The notes below the pieces were generated by a model. It did not search any database, had not been told where the DNA came from, and saw only the letters and a program-made list of their open reading frames with translations. Below, piece by piece: positions 13,501-26,069 of a stretch of DNA of 64,000 bases; position 1 is the first letter of the stretch, and each line of letters opens with the position of its first letter. The position numbers were made by a program, and so were the translations under genes. Origin of the DNA: Syngnathus acus (taxonomy: Eukaryota > Chordata > Actinopteri > Syngnathiformes > Syngnathidae); contig NC_051094.1 in assembly GCF_901709675.1 (NCBI RefSeq), positions 6,415,001 through 6,479,000 of the forward strand, written 5' to 3'.

Positions 13501-16131
13501 CGAGCCTTTGTGTCGGGCCTATAATGGATTTATTGTTTTCGCTGTTCACACTGTTTGCTTTTGTGTTCTTTACAACGCTTTTATTTGTCCAGAGACCTGA
13601 ATTATTCTCAGAGATATTAAAATTTGATTTGTACAAGCAGTTCTTTCTCATTATTACGCCGTAAGAAAGAAGTGATTTAAAGCAAGCTGAGAGACATTTT
13701 TAATGATTTTTCTTTCTGTGTAATCATTGGTGTTTTTAAAATGCCAATGATGTTAAATACCTGTGTTTGCATGTGCGTGTGAGTGTAAGACCTTCACAAT
13801 AAAGCAAACAATAGAGTCAATAGAGTAGTCAGACAGTCTTGCATTTGTTTTTAAATTTCATATTTTTTATGAAATTACCTTGTGTATGAATTGTATTCTA
13901 TAAATAAAGCTACCATCCCAATTTAGGAATAAACTTTCTAGGAAATGGATGGTAAGTTGTCTGGTTATAAGTGGTTTTCTCTTAGCATGGCTCGTCCTAA
14001 CTTGTTTGTTTGTAGTATTTTCAAACAGGAAAGCAACAATTAGAAGTAAGCTATTATAAAGTCAGTACTTTGCAAAACTCATTCAAGGTGAGCCTTGCTC
14101 GCAAATTGTGGAATGCACTTGAGCTAAGAAGTTTTGTGAGATTTTTAAAAAAGAGCAGTCATTTTGTAAAAATCATTTTTCTTGTATTTTTAGCCAAGCA
14201 CTTTGTAAGTCAAGTGCGAAAAAGTCCAATGTACTCACTTACTTAGTTCAGTCAACTTCTTTATTTGAGTTTCTTTGTGTTGTTTTTTTCCCCAACTTGT
14301 TTTCTAAATGCCAAGCAAAATGTCAACCGAGCCCTTACCAGGGAGCGACAGACATTTGTCTTCGTCTTGTTACTCTGCCATCTGTCTCTCCAGATTTGAG
14401 GAGAGGTGCTGAGGGGCGTTCTCATGTCCTTGTCACTTCTTTTTTTCGGGTTCCTCTGAAACCTTCATGCTTGCATCAGTGCTTTCTGATCCTCAGCGTT
14501 CCGTGCGACAAGTCATGGCATGGACCATATTACAAATATAAGTCATTGTTTAATTACTTAGGTGTGGAGTGATGCTGCAATGGGTTGGGGGGGGCTCTGA
14601 GAAGCAGTTTTGTTGCTCGGTTGTTAGACGTGACAGCAAAACACTTGTTCAATGAACCTCAAACGGCCAATCAGCACGTCACCATGCGTTGTTTTCTCCA
14701 TCTTAGTTTCTGGCTGTTTTATTCTCACACTCCAGTTGCTTCTCTCTGTTCTTTACCCCCTCTCGCTGTCAAGCACACAAACACTGAAGTGATTATTTTT
14801 GGCAGGTTGCGTGTGAAGGTACGCGATGACAAACACGCTGCCGCGATGCTTAATTTTGAGGAATGGCGGCGTCAAACTGATGCCTTGATATAAGTATTCA
14901 GGATGGAGACACAATAAAGGCAAGGACTTTTTTTTTTTAAACTTGCGGTATTGCTTAATTAAACATTTTAAGTTCTCTATCTGTTGTGAATTTTCTTCAT
15001 TTTCTTCGGTTTTGACACTTATGCAGAGCACAGCTGTGATATGTACGCGCTCTCATCTAAAAAAATGAGTCGGAAGCCTGACGCTGAAATCCATATTAAC
15101 TGAATTGTTCACCCACGACGCTAAGAATTATTGTCTCAATTTTGTCCAAATACATTTTTTTTCCCCTGGATGACATTTTACAACGCTCCCCTGTTTTAGG
15201 TCATGTTTTCTAAATTGTCATTGCTTTGGTCGATTACCAGTGCCAGAGAAAAGACAGGATAGCAATAAAGGACATGATTTAAAGATGCAAAATGTTTTTC
15301 CCCAAAGAAGATCGCTGCTGAGAGTGATTTTCTCTTATTAGATATTTTTGCTTTTATCCAGCTTCGCCGCTTTCTGGATATTATTATGGTTTTCATTTAC
15401 TTCCACTCTCAAGGTGACTTCCCTGTTAAACAGATTTTTCTTCCAACCACTGAGTTTGTAAAAGTCAATTCCAAAATGTTCCACTGCCTAATTTTCAGAC
15501 TAGTATTCCATTTTGGGGGGGGGGCATTCTTTTATCAGGAACGCAAAGGCCACGATTCCTTTCAATTGTGCCCTTCCTGATTTTTATTTATTTCGGTGCG
15601 TTGTGCAACTTTGAAACTAGTTTCAATTTACCACCCAAAATCAGCAGTGCATGTCTCCCAGTACATCTATTTGAGCATATATGTAGATACTCTGGTTTTT
15701 GTCCAGGCCGCAGTAGGCATGCATTTCTATGTATATTTCTAGACACTTGCCTGTGTGTGTGGTTTTAAGTACACATGGCCACAAGACTCTGTGAGTGCCG
15801 CCAAGGAGCTTGGCTTCATTCCTCAACCCTGTGAATGTCAAGACTGCATCCACTCACCCTGCAGATGGTTCCTTCTGTATGTTAAAACCCATTGGAGTCG
15901 CCTAGAATCAGTGTGTCGGCAGCTAATATCATCGTGTTCTTGTGAAGTGCTCCAACGATCAGCAATAGACGTGCATGGTCACCGGGCCCCAATGAAAACA
16001 CAAAATACAAGCCTAAAATGAGTTTCCCAACTGTTTGTAAGGTGTGCTTTCGCTAGTCCATGTCCAGTTGTAGGGATCTGATGAGCCCGACTTTGAATTT
16101 CAATTGCTTTGAGGAGTGGTGAGACAATCCA

Positions 16132-16146
16132 CCAGCAGAGGGCAGC
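16132..16146 (+). promoter_or_regulatory. Candidate CTCF binding motif
   Basis: CCAGCAGAGGGCAGC fits the vertebrate CTCF core CCASYAGRKGGCRSY at every position, in plus orientation. CTCF is an insulator and loop-anchor protein. A 15-bp degenerate match can occur by chance and occupancy cannot be judged from sequence. Two weaker sites, each with CCACAGGGTGGC, lie at 17981-17992 and 52541-52552. Confidence 0.4.
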
Positions 16147-17049
16147 GGTGCACATTTTGTGATTGATCAACATATTTTTAGTCGGATAATCTGAAGAATA
16201 CAGTTGAACATTTATATCTGGTATTGCCTTTTGGCATTGTGGCCTTTTGCGTTCCTGAATAACAAAGGAGTTTATTCCGATATTTTTTAAGTAAACCACC
16301 CCAACATAATGGAAAAGCCAGTTCTGTGTCTGGAATCAAATTATTTTTATTTCTATTCAGTCAGTAGGGAAAAAATACAGAAATTGTTGCGAGCTAGGTC
16401 TCTGAATGAATTAACTTTGTGTTCACATGCAACTATGGTTGGTATTGTCGTGGCCAGGTTGTTTGGCTTCCAGGTGGCAGGCAGGCACAAGATTCTGTGG
16501 CTTATTATGCTCGTCCATACCGTGAGGTCAGAGCGCCGCCTGTGTAATCTAAATGGTAAAGAGAGCATTGCCCTTGTTCCACCATGTTGGAGCCCTGGCA
16601 TTTGGCCCGGGTTTGAGGACCAAAGCTGTAATTTTCCTTCTTCCTCGGTTCTCTTGGGGGAGCCCTTTGGAAAAGCCATGTCGAAAAGTCTTCTTTTATA
16701 AGCTTATCCTTTCATGTCCTCTTTCCTAATCATCAATTGCGTGCATTTCCACGTGCCCTTGTTCTGTCCTGCTAGCATGTGGTATGAATTTTCCGTGCTC
16801 TCCTTCTTTATTATCGTAGCGCTTTTATTGGTACCATCCCTCTCCTTTGTCTTCCTTCCTCCGCTCACTTCCCTTCTTCCTTCGCATCCTCTCACTGCAG
16901 TTCCCTCCTCATCTATTAACCCCACGTACCTCCCCGCAGCGTTCTCCCGGTTGCCGCGCGCCGCTCTCGTCGGCATGATCTCTGCTTTCTTACCCACGGC
17001 ACATCCGCCGCCCCGCAAATGAGAGTGCGAGAGCCAAAGGGAGCGCATG

Positions 17050-17420
17050 ATGCAAGGTCCAAGGAGCAGGGTTTAATGAAGCCGGCCTAAATGAATTTAC
17101 TGCTTCCCATTGAGCCGCTGGCTCCCAAGCGGCCGACCCTGCCGTTGTGTTTCGGGCCGCTCGCTCCGTTCTGCTACCTGTTTGTCACACCTCTGTAATT
17201 AGCTGCCGCTATTGAGGAGAGTAATTGCATTTTAAAGCCGCGCTCTGTTATGGGAGCCTCAAAAGCGAACATTTTCATGCAAATGTTTCCAAATCAAGGC
17301 CCAAATGGAGAAAATTACCCATGGTGTCGAGTGCTGAAAAAAAATACACGCAGGTCATTTTCTGCCGACGACGAAGAAAGGAAATTGTGTCTGTCATTAA
17401 GCGGATGGAGGACGTCTGCT
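17050..17420. promoter_or_regulatory. Candidate conserved non-coding element (homeodomain/POU sites)
   Basis: This stretch is free of recognisable repeats and simple sequence and is dense in developmental transcription-factor cores. TAATTAG lies at about 17196-17202, TAATTGCA at about 17222-17229 and a perfect POU octamer ATGCAAAT at 17277-17284. Upstream it is CpG-rich (GCGGCCGACCC and CGGGCCGCTCG near 17130-17165). Large introns of developmental-region genes often carry such enhancers. Without a cross-species alignment this is inference only. Confidence 0.3.
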
Positions 17421-17640
17421 TAGATTTGTTCACTGGGATATTTGTATACAAATCTCAGGGGATAAACAGAGAGAATGTCTTTGCTCCGAGACTGATTTAC
17501 TGTTTCAAATTGCTGTTTTAAACAGCGCTCTGTGATGGCAGTTTGAAAGTAAATTGGACTTATTATTAACTGCTGTTGTTGCTCACCTGGTTTGTATTAG
17601 ACGGTCCTGGGGACAAATACTGTGCTGATTGCTATTCCTA

Positions 17641-17691
17641 GTGTGTGTGTGCGTGTGTGTGCGAGTGTGTGTGTATGTGTGTGTCTGTGTG
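17641..17691. repeat. Interrupted (GT)n microsatellite
   Basis: About 51 bp of GT dinucleotides are broken by GC, GAG, AT and CT interruptions. The minus-strand HTHT frame across it is an artefact. Confidence 0.9.
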
Positions 17692-20600
17692 GTCTCACGA
17701 AACCTGCGAGTCAGGTGGTAGTTTGTAACCCCTCCGGTTTTAAAGGAACTCTGCAATAGTGGTAAATAATTAGCAAACTCTGAGGAAGTTTGCAAACTAG
17801 TTCCACGTTACCAAATGTAGCTTTGATAAACTGAACACGAATGCTAAAAATGAAGAAAAAAAAAACTTTGCCGTCAAGTTCTCAAATAGTAGTGAGACAA
17901 TTAACATCTATTTTGGTTCCCGCCATGGTTGTTGAGTCGAACTAATTCATTGCGTGGATCTCCTGTTATGCAGGACTTGGCCACAGGGTGGCAGTGCATT
18001 GCAGTTATGCAGAAATAGAGGAGTTTCACAACTACTTTAAGTCCCTTGGTGAGCTGCAGTAATATCAGTATTTTTTTTCCAGAGTATAAAGAATATATGC
18101 GAGTGAGTAACAATGGCATGTTTAGGCTTTTTGCTAGGCAGTGCTCTGTATTGTTTGTTAGCATTATGCTAAGTGGACTTGAAACATAAAATGAGTCTCC
18201 TTATTCTAAGTGCAGCATTATCCTAATTTTGACTCAACTTCTTATTATTGTTTTATTTATTTGGATCCACCGCTTGACATGAGCCATTTTATTCTAGGGG
18301 TCGAACATACAAAGATCTTTTCACATTAGACAACGCGACGGCAACGCATAGAAACACGAAGCATGACTATTTTTTTTACCAGACATTCTCGGGACCCTCC
18401 CTGGAAACACAGGCAAACTTCCCTCTACCTTCTAAGTTGTAACCACCTCTTTTTATTGAAGTTGTAATTTTTTTTTTGGGACAAGCAGACCTCCTGTTTA
18501 AGGGTGAGCAAGAGGTGGTGTGAAGAAAAGCACTGTCGCGACAGTTATCCCGCCAAAGAACTTTGTTTGTCTGTGCGTTTGATCTACAAGTCTTACCGGG
18601 GCTTTTGGCAGCGTGATCACGGCTCTTAACCCGCTAAAAGTAAAAGTATGTTATCCTCCGCCTTGGATTAATATTAGTTCATATTTGACAAATGGAGTGC
18701 TAAATGTGTCAGAGCTTCAGTGTTTACCGTGTAGGACCTGAAGTGGGCTTGGACTTATCTAAGACCCGGGTTCTTCAAGCGTGCCAAAGCTTCTATATTT
18801 TATGTCCACTTCCATTACCTATTAAGCCTTTGTCGGATTGCGGCGCTGCGAAGCGGGCACCGGTCGCCGCTGGTAGCGAGGCTCTCCGACTTTCAGTCTA
18901 TTCAGTTCATGCCGCCGCCACCCTTCACAGACTTGTAATAACTATTTGCTCAGACTTATACATTCTCACCCCCGCTGACTTAATTTTTTCCCTCTCACCC
19001 CGTAGATCTTTCTGAATCCCTATTTTCCCCCCCTCTCACTCCATCTTTCCCGTCCGTCCTCGATGGCATCATTTTTCCCTTCGTTAAGCCAATGACTGTT
19101 TAAATCCTCCTTTGCTCCAAGGTCCCGTCAGATCCCCTCGAAGCCAAACACTATTAAAGAAGGTCTCTAGAGCTCAGCTGGAGAGCCCGGGCTGTCCGTG
19201 TGTGTATGTACAGTAAGTGTGGCTCTTTGCTGGTGTATTTAAGTGTGAAGCCACAGCTATGTGGGGGAAAATGTTGATGCATTCACGTCGGTGTCCAGGT
19301 TATCTCCTTTTTTGGTCTTCTGTAAGAGCTTGGACTCGGTTGGGCAAATCCAGCGGGCGGCACGGCACGCTCAACAGAAGCTTATGGATATTCAGCTGAA
19401 GCGCGGGAGGCAATGCAAGAGCTCGTTGCAACACGTAGATAGTGGAAAAATGAAGAACCTGGCTCCAGTCACCTTGGGGTGTGCACTTTTCACATACAAA
19501 ATTATAGACTGGAGCAAACTGAACTAATGAACACACTTTTTTTTTTTCCCCCTACATATCTTGCAGCTTTTTCCCTGAGGGAAAAAAATATTTATGGTGA
19601 CGCAAAAGTACAAGTTGCTAGACAGGGGATTTTCCCACTTTGGGATTTCTCGGACTTACTCGTGGCCTTCCAGGATGGGAAGCCTCCGCATTCCTGAGGC
19701 AGCCATTACTGTATGAGCTGATACTTTGCTTCCAAAGAAAATGGTGGCAAGAAAATAGTGCGCTTGTGTGTTTTTTTTCTTTTTTTTTTTTGCAGTTGCA
19801 GCTATCGCTTGTGCACTGCCCTCACCTGGTCAGCCTTAAAAAAAAAAGAACTCAGTGTTTCTTTCTTTCTTTCGTTTTACTTTTCCTTTTTCTTTTTTTT
19901 TTTTGACAATATTGCAGTTCCCTCTTATTTTAGAGAGACAGTGATCACTTTTAAAGCGGGACTTGGCAATTTTCAGAAAAAATTGCTTGTGTTTGCCCTA
20001 ACATCATCTTTCACAGAATGTAGAATAATAATCATGTTTGGATGTCAGTAAACTCTCTCTGTCGCTCCAAAAAAATATTACCCATCGAGTCGCAAAGGAA
20101 GTTAATATTGCAAATTTATTTTTGTTTCTTTCATGGCAGACGCTGTGAGCGTTGCATCGTTAAGTGCGTGCGAGTTAAACAGAGAGCGAGAGACCTGTCT
20201 CATTAGCAGATTAAATTAGCTTTAATGTGACGGCTGCTTGGCATGGCTACTTAAATATGACGGCCCATTAGCTATTCAGCTCTCCTCTCGCTACACGGTA
20301 TGGAAAATGCAATCGTGCAAAACCCCTCTTCGATCACACGAGGAATTCATGCTGATCTTGTGTGGGTTAGGAATGACGTATTTGATTAGATGTAGATGCC
20401 TTTTTCTTTTTTTCTTCCTGCCTTGTTCCGGGCACATGAGTTTTGGGCGTTTGTCAGCACCTTGTCTGCTTAATTTAAAAAATGTCATGGTTTGTGGCCG
20501 TCATGTCACGGCACGAGCGGAGAGACTCTGTGGGGCTTGTTAGGTGCTTTCTTTTCAGGCTTTTCATTTGATCTGAAGTCTTCATCTTGATCAGCATAGA

Positions 20601-21045
20601 TGGGTAAAGAGAAAAGAGGGCAGAATAAATTAGATTGACTAAGGATGACTTTGGGATTTGTATAGTGCTTGAATATACTAACACTTCATTTCCGTTTCAC
20701 ACTTTCATCCAAATTGATAAGGTGGCGGTGCCGAAGCTTGAATAATTCAAATTTTACTTGACTTTAATCGCTTCCATTTTCTCTTTTTAAAAGTGTTTGC
20801 TGGAAGGCCGGTATGCTCGAATTCTATGGAGGGATTTGCATTTGATGAAAAACTACTTTGCTTCTGCCATTCATCCTATCCTATTTTTTACCAGTCATTT
20901 TTAACAAATGAACCCAACAGTGATCTGCCCCCTGGCAAATATATTTTACAGTAACTCAGAAATTTATTTTCAGACATCAAAAATGCTGAATAGCATTTTC
21001 AGCCATGATATAATGTTGCAGTAGACTTTGACTTTACAATGAGAG

Positions 21046-21351
21046 TGCTGGTGTCAAACTCAAAGTCCGGGGGCCAGATCCGGCCCGCTGTATCATTTTA
21101 TATGGCCCATGAAAGCAAATCATGTCAACTCCCATAATCCTTTCTGAAAAGGTTTCAAATATGCATGTAATAAAACATAACGTTTAGCAAGATTTTTTGT
21201 CACCATTTTTACACTTACAATTTTACCAATAATTGAAGAAAATATTATTTTTTACTCCGAAACTAGTCATCTGTTTATTTATTGTGTATATGTATGAGGG
21301 AAACTGCAATTACGAAGTGGCCCCACAATAAAAATGGGTTTGACACCCCTG
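21046..21351. mobile_element. hAT-like MITE, second copy, opposite orientation
   Basis: The element starts with GGTGTCAAACTCAAAGTCC and ends with GGGTTTGACACCCCTG at 21351, about 306 bp in all. Its left end (CCGGGGGCCAGATCCGGCCC, then TCATTTTATATGGCCC) matches the reverse complement of the right end of the element at 3280-3587, so the two are copies of one family facing opposite ways. The outermost left bases are eroded and I find no target-site duplication. It has no coding capacity. Confidence 0.75.
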
Positions 21352-24300
21352 AACTAGTCTGTTTTTGCCAACTTGTGAAATATATAGTTCATCTTCATTT
21401 TAAGGAGCTTGGAAATTTTCTTATTAAAAAAAACACTTAATTGTACATAGAGCTGATTTTACTGTCTTTATCAAAATGTTTTTGTGCACGTGACAAAGAT
21501 TAGGTTTAAAAGGAGCACTCAATAATGTGAACGGTTTGATTCTCCCTCCACTTTTATGAGAGCTAGGAATGTTACAATGTTGGTTAAAATATGTTCTGCG
21601 CTTTGAGAAGAAAAAATTCAGCTGATTTCTTTTCACTTTACCTTATTTCTTGTGGGAGCAAATAATTTCCCAGAATAGATTGTTTGATTTAAGAGGTTCC
21701 GCTGTACTTTCATATTCACAAGTTTCAAATTGGAGTCCATTTTCCGATGCCGGAAATGTCAGCAATTGATTGATGTCAATGCATTTTTCCCATCACGCCA
21801 TGAAGACTTAATTCCGAGAATGAATCGTTGCGAGCCCGCAGCGAAAACGCGTTGGCAGGTTCAAAGCTACATGCAGCATGCGATTACACAAAGGTTAGCC
21901 TAGTTGCAGCAACTTAATGGCTGTCAATTTGTTCTCCAACCTGCCAGCCAAACTTGTTTTCGCTGCTCGTCTTCCCACGGATTTTATGCAAACACCCCTA
22001 AAAGCTGCACTGTGCTGCGTTATTACAGAGGTGACACTATCGCACGGTGTCTGTCCTCGCATGGGGGGGAAGAGAACATGCATGCAAAACAAGCACGTAG
22101 CTGAATTTTTTCCTTCTTCACTATGAAGAGTAAAAATAAGTTTGGCGTTATATTCAGCTGGACTAAACTTTCAGAAACTAATGTATAGCGCTTGTGACAT
22201 TTCATAATAAGTTTGCAACGGGCGTGTCCTTTATGAATTTGGGAAATATGTCAGATGTGAATCACAGATGAGGACTTAATTGATTGGGCCTTGATTGTTT
22301 GGCTGCATTGAACGTAATACGTTGAGGTAACAAACTCAGTAAGTCGAAGTTGGAGAAACAAAATAGGAACATTTTACCGCAGTGTCACTCTGGATGACAT
22401 AAATCTGCACCCCACCCATGCATGCTTACAGGATGAACGTCATTCTGTATTTTTTTTTTCTTAGAATAAAGTGGAACCGCGATGGTTAATATGTTCCGGG
22501 AAGCTGGTTGGCCACCAGTATTTTTTTTATTTTTATGTAACCCGAAGTGTTTTACATAACATTTGAAGAGCTTTCAAGTGTAAGAAGTTATGGTTCCTTC
22601 ATTTTGAAATAAGCCAAAACAAAGCAAAGCCGGCAGTTAATTTTTTGATGGATAAACAGAACACTGACATCTTTCCTGACGTTATTCATGACTACAGTTA
22701 GATTACTTATGTTATGTGGAATTTCAGAGTTATTTTTTTGAGTTATGAATTGTATGGGTACAAGGTCATGTGACTTTGAAGACCTAAATGTTGAGCCCAT
22801 CCCAGAGTTGTAGTTGTTCTTCCCGGTTTTGTTCCCATAAATAATCAATTATCTGTTCTTTGTGAATATATGATATGATTTAAAACTGAGCCTCCCCTGA
22901 TAAAGAGCTTTTGAAAGAATGGCGAGGGAGGGAATGGACAAACTGCGCTAAGTTGGATTCATACCATGTCTTAATTACGCAGCCGTTCTTTGTAATCCCA
23001 AATTAAAAACGTTAAAAGAACCTCCCATCTGTAAGTGTCATCTCAGCGAGGGTGGCTACATGGTAAACACTGATGCTGCTTCCGTAATCGATGTTTGTGT
23101 GTGCTTGCCTGCATATATATTCACGTTTTAATGGTGTGTGTTGACGACATGTGAATTACTGTCTGCCTACCAATGAGGATGTGGATTTATTCACCAGCGT
23201 GTGCGTGTGTTTGTGTTTACGTCATATCATTAACTGTTAGTGGCTTCGGCTAATATATGCCGTTTCACTAGACAACTTTCTCATTTTTTTTTTCTTATGC
23301 CCCAAACTTTGACAGTTAGTGGCAAAATCTACATTCGTCCCCTTTCTGTGTGTATTTCTTTCACAAGCGGCGAATAATTGCCTTTGTTCGAAGATGGATG
23401 TGTTCCAACCGTTCGCACTACTGCCTCACACCTGACAATTCTGTGTGACTGTACCACCAATCGGGCCAAATTTGAGCGTGATACTGGGCGATTATCCTGT
23501 CATGGGACGTTCCAAGAATGGTATTTTTTCCTCACAGATTTTCCCGGAAAATTGTCGGACTGTGATGTGTCACAATGAAATGATAGCAAATCAGAAGTTG
23601 TTGCTAAACTCAAATAGCAACTGGTAGCATTAAGTCTCTGTATAAAAAGTCGTTATTGATTAATTATTCCGAAAGCATCATAACAAAGAACAAAATATAT
23701 AATATATGATTCATAGTACTGAGACTTCTTTTTGTGTTATGTTTGCATACACACAACTGAGCTCGAGTCAAGTATGTCCCTTGTATGCATCTGAAGAATT
23801 TTTGATGTTTTTGAAGTTGCAAATCAATCAGCAAAATATGCTCCCCACCGATTCACGTCATATACATTTTTTCTTCTAATGACATTTCCCGGCTTGTGTT
23901 TTTAATCACGCGTGAGAGCCAAGAAACATTTTGTTTTGTTCTCTTTCTCCTCATCTGAGGACTGTGACAGATTGTGTCAGGTGTGTCACTACACCAATAA
24001 AAAATTGGAGCACTTTTTGACAGGCGTAGTCAAGATACAAATGCCTCGATGACAGAGATGAGAATAAATTGGACCAGATGGAAGAGCGGGCTGAACTTCA
24101 AACCGTCGAGAAACACTTCACAAGTCTCCCTCCTCGAATCCTTCACAGAGGAGTCTCTGATATTGCGCCTGCCGTGCACATGAAGGATGTTAAAATCAGT
24201 TCTCTTTCTGTCAAGGATTCTTCTTGACTGGAAGGTTAGCGTGCCATTTAATCAGCATTTTACTCGACTGGTACTTGTTGCTTATCTAACTTGCGGTGTG

Positions 24301-25937
24301 CCTTGTGAGAGGTGCACATGAAAGTCAACATGTTAGCTCTCACCAGTCGGTTTCAATCGTGGAGGTCCAAATGTTAAGACTTTACGTCTTTGCCAAACAC
24401 GGACGTGTTCCGTCGCAGTTCCATCCTGACAATGACTAGCTCATTATTTCCCCTCAACTCTTCAGGGAGCGGGACACAGTTCCCCTCACATGCACGGGTT
24501 TTAGACCACTTGACCTTGGTTGCTATGACAACCTCGCTAAAGGTCGCATCGAGGTATCAGCGTATCTGTTGACGTGTCCCGTAGGCTTTCCAGCCCCCGG
24601 CCCACCTGTGATGGCTGTTTGTGTGTGAGCGTAATGATGATTAATACCTTTGTTTTGAAAGCCAGTCGAGAGTTGTGTTTTGCATCTCTGCTTATGTGGG
24701 TTCGCCTCCGTGTTTTTTTGTTTTTAATACCCCTTTCTCCTTGTTGCTCTCTGAGCTGTCAGCAGCTTGATTTTTCCAGTATCAATTTCTGTACTTCAGA
24801 GAAGTTTTTGACTTTGGGTGTCACACGTATTCAGTTCATTAAAAGAACCACAGTGCTCACCAAACGAGTGGACGGAGAATGCTGGAAGAGATGGGCATGG
24901 CGACACACCTATTCTTGAATTTTTTGGGATCCAGTCAGCTGAAACGTTGCCCAAACCAAAGACATGGACCAGTGTCATTTGAATGTTTCCTGTTGCTGTG
25001 CACAGAAAAAAGAAATCTCAGAATATGACTGCCCTGAAAACTATTTGACAAACATTTGGGTGTTGCTATGGAAATTAAATACCGCTCTCATTGCGTTTTC
25101 TCTGACCCAGCTCTGATAGACTCCATATTTCGTGCTTCACTTATGTCTGTTGGCTTCTCATGAAAATACAATGTAATAGGTTCTGCATGTCTTTTAACGT
25201 AATACCTCTTAACTTCTTCCCGATCACTCTCTTGTTTTTTTTTTTGCTGTCAAGCTCGGGCAGACAATTAATGTTTCTTTCTCAAAGTTACATCTCGTCA
25301 TGTTCTTGTTTGACCCAGCAGTGACATGACCGTGTTGTACAGGTTCGTGTTTCAGAGAGCATGCCAGTGTTTGTTTGTTTGTTTGTTTGCATGCGGGAGT
25401 GATAAGTGCATGATTAAACGTATCGGGCCGTCGTGTCTCGCTTGTGCTTGAGATGTGCTTTGGCACCGATAACGTCCAGTTACTCAGAGCGCACTGCACC
25501 TAAGGGGGTAATGCGATTAGCGGGGAGGGACCGAGGATTTGTTCGGAGAGCATAGAGAGGATAATCAAACACAAAAAAATGGGATTATCAAAAGATGGAA
25601 GAGGAAGAAGAAACCATATCCCTGCTGGTTGCCCCATTGCGTTTAGAGAATAAGCGACAGTGGCACCAACATTTAGTTTTCCAATCAAAGAAATGTACCA
25701 ATTTTCGCTCATAATGAGTCATCAAGCAGGCCAGCGTGTGTTATTACCAAGATTGTAGTGATTGATTTACTCCCCTTAATTTACTTGCTATTAAGTATGA
25801 CGCATGACTATTTTCTGCCTTTGGACTGACCCTGTTCTTTGTTGTAATCGGATGATGCTTTTGCAGAGTTTGCAGGGGTAAAAGAGACACTGTGGGCGAG
25901 AGAGCTAATGTTCTCTGTGATGTGTGTTGGCGCTCAG

Positions 25938-26069
25938 TACGCCGTCCAATCATAACAATCTGAATCTGAAGGGCTACGTTTACAAAAAGATCCTAGCTTT
26001 GAACCAGAAACGCGGCCAGGAGGAGAAGCTCAACTTTTATAACAGCAGCTCCACCGTCAACATGGGAAA
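25938..26069 (+). CDS. Candidate unannotated cassette exon within FBXL17 intron
   Basis: This 132-bp open segment (44 codons) lies in the 40.9-kb FBXL17 intron. It follows a CTCAG acceptor ending at 25937, with a weak T/G-rich tract and a possible branch site GCTAATG just upstream. It is followed by GTATGT at 26070, the same donor hexamer as the upstream FBXL17 exon. It begins and ends in phase 2, matching the host intron, so inclusion would keep the frame: the first codon becomes AG|T (Ser) and the last AA|G (Lys), followed by CVEII. Codon-position G+C is about 39%, 27% and 73%, a coding-like pattern. The peptide includes NLNLKGYVYKKILALNQKRG and KLNFYNSSSTVNMG, which I do not recognise. It may be an alternative FBXL17 exon, an exon of a nested or fused transcript, or a dead exon. 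Confidence 0.55.

Noticed and set aside
22460-22560. GTGGAACCGCGATGG resembling a mariner/Tigger terminus
   Set aside because: Only a short partial similarity. No second terminus or TA duplication could be located.
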